Part shown: piece by piece, positions 1-8,594 of the stretch
Layout of the letters: the number at the start of each line of letters is the position of its first letter
Position numbering within the stretch: position 1 is the stretch's first letter
Made by a program: the position numbers and the translations under genes
NCBI RefSeq assembly: GCF_030270585.1
Contig: NZ_BSYI01000026.1
Span: 1 to 64,000, forward strand
Origin: Paralimibaculum aggregatum
Lineage (GTDB): Bacteria; Pseudomonadota; Alphaproteobacteria; Rhodobacterales; Rhodobacteraceae
Direction of reading: 5' to 3'
Length of the DNA stretch: 64,000 nt
The notes under the pieces: model-generated
Told to the model about the DNA's origin: nothing
Seen by the model: only the letters and a program-made list of their open reading frames with translations
The model's database searches: none

Positions 1-3000
1 ATCCCCGTCAATCCGCTGCTCGAAGAGGAAGAGATAGGACACCACGTCGTCGAACCTGCCCTCGAGGCTGCCATCGATCGTGACGACCCGCATCGCATCG
101 CCGAACGCCACGGCCAGCGGGGCGAGCTTCAGCGTGCCCGCAAGCCGGGCATCGCCGCGGATCGTGAGGATGTCGCCGCCTTCCGCCGGCAGCGGCGCCT
201 CGAGCGTGGCGCCGCTGCCCTGCGTGAAGTCTCCGATCACCTCGAGCCGGTCGCCGAGCAGGATCAGCCCGTCGTTCCGGATGTCGCCGGCATAGAGCGT
301 GGCGTCGCGGAGCGTGCCGCCGGCCATGTTGTGGACCTGCATCGCCGCGGTGCCGGCGATCGCCGCCGCCGGGGCCGCGGCGGCCTGCTGGTCGATGATC
401 CCGGTGCCGGTCGAGCCGTCCGCGTAGAGGCCATAGATGCTGCCCGAGACCGTTGCGCCGCTCTCCACCACCACCTGCAGCCCGTCATCGTTCTGCTCCG
501 ACTCGCCGAGATAGAGGATGGCATAGGAGCTCGAGCCCTCCGGATCGTCCACCGCGACGGTCGCGCCCTGGCGCACCGTGACGCGGTTGGTCGGCACGCC
601 CTGGCCGTCGCGGATGCTGCCGCCGACCACCTTGATCCCGGCGCTGTCGTTCTGCGGCGTCTGCAACAGGATCACTTCGGAGCCGACATCGACGGTGATC
701 GGCCCGCCGCCGTCCGGCCCGACGCTCTGCGCGAAGATCGGCGAGGCGTAGATGCTGTCGACGATGATCGGCGCGGTGGTGGTGATCGTGACCGGGCCGC
801 CGCTGCCGGTGCTGTCGCCGCCGCCGGTCGAGCCCGCGATGGGCAGGGCGGACGAGCTGGAGCCGGCGAAGCCGCCACCGCCGCCGATCGACTGGGCGAA
901 GATGCCGTAGGCGTTCCACCGGCCGCTGACGCTGATTGCCGCGGCGCTGTCGATGGTCACGGCCCCGCCATCGCCAAAGGAGGCGGTCTCGCCGTCGATA
1001 TCGGTGGTGATCGGGTCGAACTCGACGGCGCCCGCGATGCCGCCGCCGCCGCCGATCGACTGCGCGACGATGCCATGTGCCGCAACGCCCTCGGTGCTGA
1101 TCGTGCCGCCGGAGAGAGTCACGGATACGTCGCCGCCGGTGCCGTCGCCGTTCCCGAGGGTGGCGGAGGTGTTGTACTGGTTGAGGGTCGGCGCAAAGCC
1201 GCCGCCGCCGCCGATCGACTGGGCAAGGATGCCGTAGGCGGCGGTGCCGCGGGTGGCGATGTCGACCGTGCCGGAATAGCTGACCGTGCCGGCCTCGGCG
1301 GTGCCGCCGTCGATGGTGCCGTTGCCGGTGGCGATGGTGGTCTCGACATAGCCGGGCTCGCCGAGCTGTGTGGAGTCTTCGTCGAGGGCGGTGATCTGAG
1401 CCACCAGCGCATTGCCCATCAGCGAGGTGCCGCCGCCGCCGGCGATGGACTGGAGCACCATGGCCGGAGCGTCCATGCCGAGGGTGGTGATTGCGGCCGG
1501 ACCGGTTGCGCTGACGGTGCCGGCGTCCTGGTTGTCCGGCCCGTCGGCGCCCGAGAAGCCGAGCTGGGTGATGCCGAGGATGCGGTCGGAGCCGGAGCCG
1601 CCGTCGCCGCCGCCGCCGCCGATCGACTGCACCAGCGCGCCGAAGGCGCCGTAGCCCTGGGTGGCGATGCTGTTGCCCTCGCCGAAGCTCAGGTTCGCGG
1701 GGCCGCCATTGCCGCCCTGACCGCCTTCGCCGCCGAGGTTCATCTGGATGCTGGTGCCGGATTCGCTGCCCTGCGAGGAGACGCCGCCGCCGACACCGCC
1801 GCCGCCGCCGATCGACTGCACCACCACGCCGTCGGCATGGTCGCCCAGGGTGGAGATCGTGCCGGACTGGGTGAACGAGGCGCTGCCGCCGTCGCCGCCG
1901 GTGCCGCCGGCGCCGCCCATGCTGACGGTGAAGTCCATCCACAGGCTCACGTTCTTCAGGTTGCGCACCTGGGTGAGGGTGTTGCTGGCCTCCTTCAGGC
2001 GGTCGACATCGTTGCTGATCGCGCCGCCGAGCCCGCCGCCGCCGCCGATCGACTGCACGAGCACGCCGTCCGCGCCGCCGCCATAGGTGGTGATCAGGCC
2101 GTCGTTCCGGCCGCCGGCGCTGCTGCCATTGCCGCCCTCGCCGCCGGTCTGGCCGAGCTTGATCTTGAACTTGAGGCTGGGCAGCGTCTTGACGACGCCG
2201 CCGGCCGGAAACTTGAAGCCGAGCGAGCCGCCCTGCGAGATGCCGCCGCCGCCGCCGATCGACTGCGCCACGAGGCCGCGCGCCTCCGAGCCATTGGTGG
2301 TGACGGTGCTCGTCTCGCCGAGGGTCACGGTGCCGCTGCCGCCGCTGCCGCCGCTGCCGCCGGTGGCGCCGAGCGCGAGGTCGACCGCGAGGCCGAAGCC
2401 GCTGGAGAACGGGTAGGAGTTGGTCGAGCCCGGGCCCGCGACACCGCCGCCGGCGCCGACCGACTGCGCGACCATGGCGTTCGAGAAGTCGTCCCAGGTG
2501 ATGATCTGGCTGCCCTCGGCGGCGCTTGCGCTGGCCGTGTGCCCGTCGCCGCCGCCGCCGCCATCGGCGCCGAGCACGAAGTTGACCTTGCCGCTGTAGG
2601 TGTTGCTCGACTTGCGCAGGGCGTTGATCGCGGAGGCGCTGCCGGCGATGCCGCCGCCGCCGCCGATCGACTGCGCGAGCAGGCCGAAGCCGCTGTCGCC
2701 GCGGGTCTCGACCGTGATGCCGGAGAGGTCGATGCTGCCGGTGCCGCCCGAGCCGCCCGAGCCGCCGACGCCGCCGGCGCTGGCGCTGAACGCTAGGCCG
2801 GCAGAGAGGCTGGCCGTGCCGATCGCCTGGGTGAAGGCGCGGGAGATGCTGGAGCCGCCGACACCGCCGCCGCCGCCGATCGACTGCGCGACGATGCCGT
2901 GCGCGTCGGTGGTGTCGTCGGTATCGTCGGTGCCCGTGACGATCGTGCCCGCGGTGTCGAGCACCACGCTCGCGGTGCCGCCACTGCCGCCGAGCCCGCC

Positions 3001-5712
3001 ATCGCCGCCCACCGCGGCCGCGAGGGACAGGCCGAAATCGATCGTGTTGGCGATGGCGTTGCCGCCGGTGCCGCCGCCGCCGCCGATCGACTGCGTGAGG
3101 ATGCCGATGGCGTGGTCGCCCGCGGTGCTGATCGTGGTGGAGCCGCTGCTCTGGCTGTTGATGATCTCCACCTTGGCGGTGCCACCATGGCCGCCGCCCT
3201 GGTCGCTGTCGGACGGGTCGCTGTCGGCGCCGCCGGCGATCTGCACCGAGACGATCCCGATATCCGTGCCGGTCGCGTCGCCGCCCGAGCCGCCGCCGCC
3301 GCCGATCGACTGTACGAAAAGCGCGTGGGAATTGTAGCCCGAGGTTGTCACCCTGTAGTCGTTGTTCAGCGTCCCGCGGTCCGGGAGGGCGATCTCCGCC
3401 GTGCCGCCGTCGCCGCCCTGGCCGCCATCGCCGCCGACACCGACCGCCGGGATGATGACGCTGAAGTCGAAGGCGTCGCCGCCATTGCCGCCGCCGCCGC
3501 CGATCGACTGGAGCTGCACGCCGTAGCTGTAGTCGCCCGCCGTATCGACATAGAGCCCGTAGTTCTGCTCGCTGTCGGGCGAGCCGAGCTTGACATGGCC
3601 GCCATCGCCGCCGGTGCCGCCGGCGCCGCCGACCGAGACGATGCCGCCGGTGCTGCCGCCATTGCCGCCGCCACCGCCGATGGATTGCGCGAGCAGGCCG
3701 ATGGATGCGTCCCCGGAGGTGCTGGAGAGGAGGTCCGAGGAGAGGTCGATGAAACCGCCTCCCCCGCCATAGCCGCCGGCGCCGCCGATCACGAAGAGCC
3801 CGGTCTGGTTGCTGTCGCTGGTGGCGTCGCCGCCGCCACCGGCGATCGACTGGAACAGCATGCCATGGGCGTAATCGCCGAGGGTTACCGCCGTGATCGT
3901 GCCGTCGGTCGAGATCGTGCCGCCGGCGCCGCCATTGCCGCCCACGGTGTCGGCCCCCGGGGTGTTGATGAAGGCGAAGCCGGCCTCGGCATCGCCGGCC
4001 ACGCCGCCCGCGCTCTCGAGGTGGATCGCATGGGAGGAGACGCCATGGGTCGTCACCACCGAGGCGCCATCGGCGGCGAGCCTGATCGTCCCGCCGGGCG
4101 CGCCGGAGCCCGCGCTGGTATCGCCGACATTGATCACGGTGAACTGGTCGTCGCTGTAGGCCCCGCCATTGCCGCCGAACGAGAGCCCGACGAGCCCGCG
4201 CGCATTGTCGCCCAGCGTCTCGATGTCGGTCATGTAGAGCTCGAAATTCAGCGGGCCAACATCGCCGCCATTTCCGCCGCTCGATTCGTTGATGCCGTAG
4301 CCGCCCTTGCCGCCGTGCAGCTCGCCCATGACGCCGACGATATGGTCGCCATCGGTCGTGATGGTTCCGGTCGAGAGGTTGATGAACGAGGTCTGCAGCG
4401 GGTCGCCCGCGCCGTCGGAGGAGCTGGCATCGCCGCCCCTGCCGCCATCCGCCGAGGACACCGCATCGGCCGAGCCCGGCCCGGCACCGCCATCGCCGCC
4501 GACGCTGAGGAGATAGATCCCCGCCGAGCGGTCCGAATAGATGCGCCCGGGGACGCCCGGCTTGGGATCGGCCGCCGGCGGGGTGCGCAGCGGCGTGTAG
4601 CTCGGCGCGGCGAGCCCGTGGGCGGTGACCGTGATGTCGCCCGAATGGACGATCTCGATATTGTCGGCGGTGCCACCCTGGCCGCCGGCGTCGGAGCCGT
4701 CATAGGAATACCAGTAGGCATGGCCGGCCACGGTCGCGGCATAGATCCCGCGCACGCCCTGCGAGATCGTGCCGAGGCTGCCGGTCATGTCGAGGGTGAT
4801 GTCGCCGCTGTTGGTCACATAGACCTGGTTGGCCTGGCCTCCGGCCGAGGCATCCTCGCCGCCGGAGCCGGCCATCGCCTCCGCCCCGATGCCCCATAGC
4901 GCGCTGGCGACCGCGCCTTCGAGGCGGATGTCGCCCGAGTTGTCGATGCGCACGAAGTTCACGTCGCCACCATCGCCGCCGAACTGGTCGTCGCCGGCGG
5001 CGCTGTCCTGCCGGCCGCCGCTGCCGCCATAGGTCGCGGCATAGATGCCGATGCCGGCATTGGGAAAATCGGTGTCGAGCGTGATCGCGCCGCTGTTGGT
5101 GATCCTGGCATAGTCGGCGCCGCCGCCATGGCCGCCATCGCCGCCAGAGACGTCGCTGCCTTCGTCGGCATTGCCGCCATTGCCGCCGAAGGAGCCGATG
5201 GTGATCCCGCCGATGAAGGCGTCGGAGGCGAGATAGCCCAGCGTGCCACCGGAGCTGGGCGGGACGTCGAAGCTGATATCGGTCGCCGTGAGGGGGGCCT
5301 GGTTCTGCACCTCGACCGAGCCGCCGTCGCCGCCGCGGGTTGCGTCGTCATTGCGGTCGGCGGAGCCATCCGCAGCCCAGGAATAGAAGGAGATGAGCCC
5401 CAGCCGGGTCTCGCTGTCGGCGCCAACGTCTCCGGATAGCGTGATGGGCGTCGTGTTGAGGTTCTTGAAGAGATAGTCCTGACCTGCTGTGCCAGGCTCG
5501 CCGTCCTTCGCGGCGGGCTTGGTATAGGACAGCATGAACCAGGTGCCGGGGTCGTTCTCGCAGCCGCTGGCCTGGGTGATGGTCGCCGAGGTGCAGCTCG
5601 CCTGGGCAGGGGCGGAGATCGCCAGCGCCAGCACCGAACTGGTGGTCAGCAGCGCGAGCTGCACGGGTAGGAGGCGGAAATTGCACCGGGATGACTGGGC
5701 GCGTCGCGTCAT
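1..5712 (-). CDS. Giant glycine-rich autotransporter-type surface protein (3' end outside window)
   Basis: An uninterrupted reading frame of 1,904 codons runs from an ATG at 5712 to the left edge with no stop, so the gene is truncated by the window. The N-terminus has basic residues, a hydrophobic stretch and an APAQA-S cleavage site near residue 37, a clear Sec signal peptide. Residues 40-620 repeat beta-helix-like strands such as NSGDITL alternating with GGxGG turns. Residues 620-1610 carry 16 copies of a QSIGGGGG-type motif. The last visible part loses that motif and resembles the passenger/beta-barrel junction of type V autotransporters (for example GDFTQGSGATLEAPL). The barrel itself would lie beyond base 1. 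Function (adhesion, biofilm or contact) is inferred from architecture only. The upstream AGGA is a modest ribosome site. The gene is divergent from the PepSY two-component operon. Confidence 0.85.
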   Translation of the reverse strand, partial: MTRRAQSSRCNFRLLPVQLALLTTSSVLALAISAPAQASCTSATITQASGCENDPGTWFMLSYTKPAAKDGEPGTAGQDYLFKNLNTTPITLSGDVGADSETRLGLISFYSWAADGSADRNDDATRGGDGGSVEVQNQAPLTATDISFDVPPSSGGTLGYLASDAFIGGITIGSFGGNGGNADEGSDVSGGDGGHGGGADYARITNSGAITLDTDFPNAGIGIYAATYGGSGGRQDSAAGDDQFGGDGGDVNFVRIDNSGDIRLEGAVASALWGIGAEAMAGSGGEDASAGGQANQVYVTNSGDITLDMTGSLGTISQGVRGIYAATVAGHAYWYSYDGSDAGGQGGTADNIEIVHSGDITVTAHGLAAPSYTPLRTPPAADPKPGVPGRIYSDRSAGIYLLSVGGDGGAGPGSADAVSSADGGRGGDASSSDGAGDPLQTSFINLSTGTITTDGDHIVGVMGELHGGKGGYGINESSGGNGGDVGPLNFELYMTDIETLGDNARGLVGLSFGGNGGAYSDDQFTVINVGDTSAGSGAPGGTIRLAADGASVVTTHGVSSHAIHLESAGGVAGDAEAGFAFINTPGADTVGGNGGAGGTISTDGTITAVTLGDYAHGMLFQSIAGGGGDATSDSNQTGLFVIGGAGGYGGGGGFIDLSSDLLSSTSGDASIGLLAQSIGGGGGNGGSTGGIVSVGGAGGTGGDGGHVKLGSPDSEQNYGLYVDTAGDYSYGVQLQSIGGGGGNGGDAFDFSVIIPAVGVGGDGGQGGDGGTAEIALPDRGTLNNDYRVTTSGYNSHALFVQSIGGGGGSGGDATGTDIGIVSVQIAGGADSDPSDSDQGGGHGGTAKVEIINSQSSGSTTISTAGDHAIGILTQSIGGGGGTGGNAIANTIDFGLSLAAAVGGDGGLGGSGGTASVVLDTAGTIVTGTDDTDDTTDAHGIVAQSIGGGGGVGGSSISRAFTQAIGTASLSAGLAFSASAGGVGGSGGSGGTGSIDLSGITVETRGDSGFGLLAQSIGGGGGIAGSASAINALRKSSNTYSGKVNFVLGADGGGGGDGHTASASAAEGSQIITWDDFSNAMVAQSVGAGGGVAGPGSTNSYPFSSGFGLAVDLALGATGGSGGSGGSGTVTLGETSTVTTNGSEARGLVAQSIGGGGGISQGGSLGFKFPAGGVVKTLPSLKFKIKLGQTGGEGGNGSSAGGRNDGLITTYGGGADGVLVQSIGGGGGLGGAISNDVDRLKEASNTLTQVRNLKNVSLWMDFTVSMGGAGGTGGDGGSASFTQSGTISTLGDHADGVVVQSIGGGGGVGGGVSSQGSESGTSIQMNLGGEGGQGGNGGPANLSFGEGNSIATQGYGAFGALVQSIGGGGGDGGSGSDRILGITQLGFSGADGPDNQDAGTVSATGPAAITTLGMDAPAMVLQSIAGGGGTSLMGNALVAQITALDEDSTQLGEPGYVETTIATGNGTIDGGTAEAGTVSYSGTVDIATRGTAAYGILAQSIGGGGGFAPTLNQYNTSATLGNGDGTGGDVSVTLSGGTISTEGVAAHGIVAQSIGGGGGIAGAVEFDPITTDIDGETASFGDGGAVTIDSAAAISVSGRWNAYGIFAQSIGGGGGFAGSSSSALPIAGSTGGGDSTGSGGPVTITTTAPIIVDSIYASPIFAQSVGPDGGGPITVDVGSEVILLQTPQNDSAGIKVVGGSIRDGQGVPTNRVTVRQGATVAVDDPEGSSSYAILYLGESEQNDDGLQVVVESGATVSGSIYGLYADGSTGTGIIDQQAAAAPAAAIAGTAAMQVHNMAGGTLRDATLYAGDIRNDGLILLGDRLEVIGDFTQGSGATLEAPLPAEGGDILTIRGDARLAGTLKLAPLAVAFGDAMRVVTIDGSLEGRFDDVVSYLFLFEQRIDGD
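871..3850 (-). repeat. 16-copy QSIGGGGG-coding repeat inside the surface protein
   Basis: Sixteen copies of the plus-strand pattern CCGCCGCCGATCGACTG, or close variants, lie about 200 nt apart. They end near 894, 1062, 1221, 1453, 1630, 1818, 2055, 2269, 2466, 2672, 2886, 3092, 3312, 3510, 3690 and 3850. All sit in the same reading phase and encode (A/L/F/T)QS(I/V)(G/A)GGGG, with about 66 residues per unit. The motif bases are much more conserved than the spacers, which is typical of a repeated beta-solenoid rung and also a substrate for recombination. Copies near 1453, 2466 and 3850 are divergent (SIAGGGG, SVGAGGG, SIAGGGG). Confidence 0.85.
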
Positions 5713-5788
5713 GGCAGTATGTCCTCGCTCATTGCAGCAGCAGGCCGGGTGCCGGTCTCCCGGCCGGCGCCCGCGCGGAAACTAATCC

Positions 5789-5825
5789 GAAATACATCCG
5801 ATTCCCAACCGTATTTCGAGAATAC
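5789..5825. promoter_or_regulatory. Inverted repeats in the divergent surface-protein/PepSY promoter region
   Basis: GAAATAC (5789-5795) and GTATTTC (5811-5817) form a 7-bp inverted repeat with a 15-nt spacer. GTATT-TCGAG-AATAC (5811-5825) is a second dyad sharing one arm. This is the AT-richest part of the 258-bp intergenic region and lies about 80-115 bp upstream of the surface-protein start codon, so it is a candidate operator or promoter. The regulator is unknown. Confidence 0.4.
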
Positions 5826-5880
5826 TTTTCCGGGCTGCCGCGATCGCTGGCAGACGCCCCGGGCACCGCTGGCAAGGCTT

Positions 5881-5897
5881 GTTCAGGGCCCGTTCAG
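5881..5897 (+). promoter_or_regulatory. Candidate response-regulator box (GTTCAG-N5-GTTCAG)
   Basis: GTTCAG occurs at 5881-5886 and 5892-5897, a direct repeat with an 11-bp period (one helical turn), as expected for tandem binding by an OmpR/PhoB-family dimer. It ends 73 nt before the PepSY start codon. An almost identical arrangement lies before the peroxidase gene, which suggests autoregulation by the adjacent response regulator. Confidence 0.55.
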
Positions 5898-5970
5898 CCG
5901 CTACCCGATAGGGTGGGGGTTCGCAGGCGCGGGGCTCGGGCCGTCGGTGAAACAGGTGCCGGAAGAGACG

Positions 5971-6477
5971 ATGGCGGGCATCCGCGATCTCACATTGATT
6001 CTCGGGCTCGCCGGCGCAGTGGTGTCCGGCGACCCTTCGGCGGCCGACGACAGCGGCAGGCACGCGGAGGCGGGCGCTTTCGCGCAGCTTCTCGAGGCGG
6101 CGCAGCAGGCGGTTCCGGGAGGTGTTCTGATCGACGCGCAGGCGAGCGAGCGTGCCGGCAAGCCGGTGCTCGACTTCCTGTTCCTGCGCGACGGGGTGGA
6201 TCTCGTCTCGGTGGAGATCGAGACGGAGACGGGGCGGATCGCGGGCATTCATGGCAATGGCTCCGACGCGCCGGGCGGCCCCTCGGGTAGTGCCTCGCCG
6301 GGCGCGCGCGGCGCGGGCGGGCAGCCGGGCGGCCCCGGCAGCGAGGCTGGTGCAGGGCCGGGCGGCAGTCCGGGAGGTGGCCCGGGTGCCGGGCCTGGCG
6401 GGGCCGGCCCCGGTGGCGGCGGCCCGGGCGGCGGCGGTCCCGGTGGCGGCGGTGGCGGCGGCGGGAGTGGGAGATAG
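5971..6477 (+). CDS. PepSY-like exported protein with Gly/Pro-rich tail
   Basis: The 168-aa protein begins with a short hydrophobic leader (LTLILGLAGAVVSG) likely to direct export. It is followed by a PepSY-like segment around residues 30-95: alpha helix, then strands reading VLDFLFLRDG and VSVEIETETGRI. PepSY domains are usual periplasmic partners of this class of two-component system. The last 72 or so residues are almost only Gly, Pro, Ala and Ser, a disordered tail that is unusual for the family. The start at 5971 was chosen because GGAAGAG precedes it and the hydrophobic leader follows directly; the reading frame is open further upstream. The stop lies 2 nt before the response-regulator start, so translation is probably coupled. 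Proposed role: periplasmic modulator of the kinase (inference). Confidence 0.65.
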   Translation: MAGIRDLTLILGLAGAVVSGDPSAADDSGRHAEAGAFAQLLEAAQQAVPGGVLIDAQASERAGKPVLDFLFLRDGVDLVSVEIETETGRIAGIHGNGSDAPGGPSGSASPGARGAGGQPGGPGSEAGAGPGGSPGGGPGAGPGGAGPGGGGPGGGGPGGGGGGGGSGR

Positions 6478-6479
6478 CC

Positions 6480-7139
6480 ATGCGGGTGCTGCTGGTCGAT
6501 GACGAGGCGGATCTGGCCGAGCAGGTGCGCGCGGCGCTGGAGGATGCCGGCATCACCGTCGATCTCGCCGGTGACGGGGAGGATGCCCAGCATCTCGGCG
6601 CAACCGAGTGCTATGCCTGCATCGTGCTCGATCTCGGCCTGCCGCGGCTCGACGGCGTCTCGGTGCTGCGCAGCTGGCGTGCCGAGGGCATCGCGACGCC
6701 GGTGCTCATCCTGACCGCGCGGAGCAGCTGGCAGCAGCGGGTCGAGGGACTTAACGCCGGGGGCGACGACTATCTCACCAAGCCGTTCCACATCGAGGAG
6801 CTGATCGCCCGGATCAGGGCGCTGGTGCGGCGGAGCGCCGGCGCGGCGGACCCGGTGCTGCGCGCCGGAGATATCGAGCTCGACACCGTCGCGATGAGCG
6901 TGCGCGCCGCCGGCCTGCCGGTGAGCCTCACGGCCCATGAGCTGAAGGTGCTGCTGACGCTGATGCTCCAGCCCGGCCAGGTCCACGGCAAGGCGGATCT
7001 CGCGGCGGCGGTCTACGGCTACTTCGAGGAGCGCGACAGCAACACTATCGAGGCCTTTGTCGGGCGGCTCCGGCGCAAGCTCGGCGCGGGGGCGATCGAG
7101 ACGGTGCGCGGGCTCGGCTACCGCATCGCGTCGGGATGA
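6480..7139 (+). CDS. OmpR/PhoB-family response regulator
   Basis: The 219-aa protein has an N-terminal receiver domain with the acidic pair D7/D8, the phosphoacceptor D51 in VLDLGLP, T79 in ILTA and K101 in the TKPF motif. A C-terminal winged helix follows (residues about 125-218), with the usual SLTAHELKVL start and a DNA-recognition segment ending GAGAIETVRGLGYRI. It is the cytoplasmic output of the adjacent kinase. Its GGGAGA ribosome site overlaps the end of the PepSY gene, and its stop overlaps the kinase start by 4 nt (ATGA), so all three form one operon. Closest functional type is QseB/PmrA-like; the signal is unknown. Likely targets are its own promoter and the peroxidase promoter, which share an 11-bp direct repeat. 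Confidence 0.92.
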   Translation: MRVLLVDDEADLAEQVRAALEDAGITVDLAGDGEDAQHLGATECYACIVLDLGLPRLDGVSVLRSWRAEGIATPVLILTARSSWQQRVEGLNAGGDDYLTKPFHIEELIARIRALVRRSAGAADPVLRAGDIELDTVAMSVRAAGLPVSLTAHELKVLLTLMLQPGQVHGKADLAAAVYGYFEERDSNTIEAFVGRLRRKLGAGAIETVRGLGYRIASG

Positions 7140-8467
7140 GAGCGGTGCGAAACCGGTCGCTGCGCGTCCGGGTGCTGATCGTGGCGGCGCTCTGGATCAC
7201 GGTGGCGCTCGGCGCCGGGGGCTACGCGATCTACGAGGTGTTCCGCGCCTCGGCGCTGCGCCAGTTCGACCTGCGCCTCGAGGAGGAGCTGGCGCTGCTG
7301 CGCGTTGCCGTGGCGCGGGTGCCGGAGGACCCGGGGCGGCGGATGACCTCGCCGGCCTTCTCGCGAGTCTATTCGGGACACTACTGGCAGGCGCAGGCGG
7401 CGGGGGCGGCGCCGGTCGCCTCGCGCTCGCTCTGGGATGCGCGTCTGCCGCTCGGGCAGCTCGAAAGGAATGCGGCGCGCCTCGCGGTGGCGGGGCCGGC
7501 CGGGCAGCGGCTGCGGATGCTGGCCAGCCGGCTGCGCACGCCGGACGGGCGGGCATGGCGCATCGCCGTGGCGGCGGATCTGGCGGATCTCGAGCGCGAG
7601 ATGCGGGCGCTCAGGCGCGGGCTGCTGGTGCCTGCGCTCGGGCTGGTGCTGGCGCTGGTGGCCTCCGCCGTGGTGATGCTGCAGACCTCGCTCGGGCCGC
7701 TGCGGGAGCTGCGGCGCCGGGTGCGGGCGGCGCAGATGGCCGACCGGGTCGCCCCGGCCGAGGATTTCCCGAGCGAGGTCGCGCCGCTGGTGGAGGACCT
7801 CAACGCGATGGTCCGCAAGAACGCGATGCTGCGCGAGAAGGGGCGGGTGCAGGCGGCCAGCCTCGCCCATGCGCTGAAGACCCCGGCGGCGATCCTGCAG
7901 AACGAGCTCGACAAGGCGCGCCGCGGCGGCGCCATCGACCTGCAGCTCGCCGACGAGGCGATCGCGCGCATCAGCGCCTCGGCCGAGCGTCACCTGGCCG
8001 ATGCCGCCCCGGGTGCCGCCGCCCTGCCGGACCACGAGCGCACGGATGCCGGCGCGGTGCTCGCGGAGGTCTGCCGGGCGCTGCGGCGGCTGTTTCCGGC
8101 GATCCGCTTCGAAGAGCAGATGGCGTCCCCGGTCGCCCTGCCGATCCCGGCTGCCGACCTGCAGGAGATCCTCGGCAACCTGCTCGAGAATGCCGGCAAA
8201 TGGGCGGATGGCCGGGTCGTGGCGCGCCTCTCGGCGGCAGAGGGCCGGGCCGAGCTGGCGATCGCCGACGATGGCCCCGGCATCCCCGCGGCGATGCGCG
8301 CCGAGGTGCTCGAGGAAGGTGTGCGGCTCGACCCGTCGGTCCGCGGCTCGGGGCTCGGGCTGGCGATCGTGCGCGATCTCGTCGAGCGCTATCGCGGCCG
8401 GCTCACGCTCGGCGAGGCGGCACTCGGCGGGCTCGAGATCCGGGTCGTGTTTCCGCAGACCGACTGA
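7136..8467 (+). CDS. Membrane sensor histidine kinase
   Basis: The 443-aa protein has a first membrane helix at residues about 11-32, a periplasmic sensor of about 130 residues, and a second helix near 162-182. A HAMP-like linker follows, then the dimerisation/phosphoacceptor helix with H245 in SLAHALKTP, an N-box around residue 345 (NLLENAGKW), a DDGPGIP G1 box and a GSGLGLAIV G2 box. All catalytic motifs are present. The cysteine-free sensor region has no recognised ligand fold. It partners the response regulator upstream. The 4-nt overlap implies coupled synthesis at a fixed ratio. Confidence 0.92.
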   Translation: MRAVRNRSLRVRVLIVAALWITVALGAGGYAIYEVFRASALRQFDLRLEEELALLRVAVARVPEDPGRRMTSPAFSRVYSGHYWQAQAAGAAPVASRSLWDARLPLGQLERNAARLAVAGPAGQRLRMLASRLRTPDGRAWRIAVAADLADLEREMRALRRGLLVPALGLVLALVASAVVMLQTSLGPLRELRRRVRAAQMADRVAPAEDFPSEVAPLVEDLNAMVRKNAMLREKGRVQAASLAHALKTPAAILQNELDKARRGGAIDLQLADEAIARISASAERHLADAAPGAAALPDHERTDAGAVLAEVCRALRRLFPAIRFEEQMASPVALPIPAADLQEILGNLLENAGKWADGRVVARLSAAEGRAELAIADDGPGIPAAMRAEVLEEGVRLDPSVRGSGLGLAIVRDLVERYRGRLTLGEAALGGLEIRVVFPQTD

Positions 8468-8481
8468 TCCCTCGGCCGAGA

Positions 8482-8519
8482 TGAACGGCGCCTGAACGGC
8501 CGGTTCAGCATTGGTTCAA
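8482..8519 (+). promoter_or_regulatory. Candidate response-regulator boxes before the peroxidase
   Basis: TGAACG is repeated at 8482-8487 and 8493-8498, and GTTCAG/GTTCAA at 8503-8508 and 8514-8519, each pair with an 11-bp period. The two pairs are mirror images, so the site is a larger dyad of direct repeats. The last repeat ends 75 nt before the peroxidase start, against 73 nt for the matching site of the PepSY operon. Binding by the upstream response regulator is inferred. Confidence 0.55.
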
Positions 8520-8594
8520 GCGGCCTCCGCTATGGCTGCCTTCCATCGGAATTCCGACGCGGAGCAGGCGTCGAAGATGAGAAGGACCAGCAGG

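Noticed and set aside
485-1942. 485-codon minus-strand ORF in another frame of the repeat region
   Set aside because: Its Arg/His-rich low-complexity product reflects the GGC repeats read out of frame; it has no start signal.
331-2796. 821-codon plus-strand ORF rich in Ala, Gly and Arg
   Set aside because: It is antisense to the glycine-rich repeat protein, whose frame has a signal peptide and regular protein repeats. GC-rich codon bias keeps the antisense frame open.
871-3850. Regular repeats considered as a CRISPR array
   Set aside because: Repeats are GC-rich, in one reading phase, spaced by about 200 nt and encode protein; there are no cas genes and no 30-40-nt spacers.
6249-6986. 245-codon minus-strand ORF with a long poly-Pro stretch
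   Set aside because: It is the antisense of the PepSY Gly/Pro tail and of the response regulator receiver domain.
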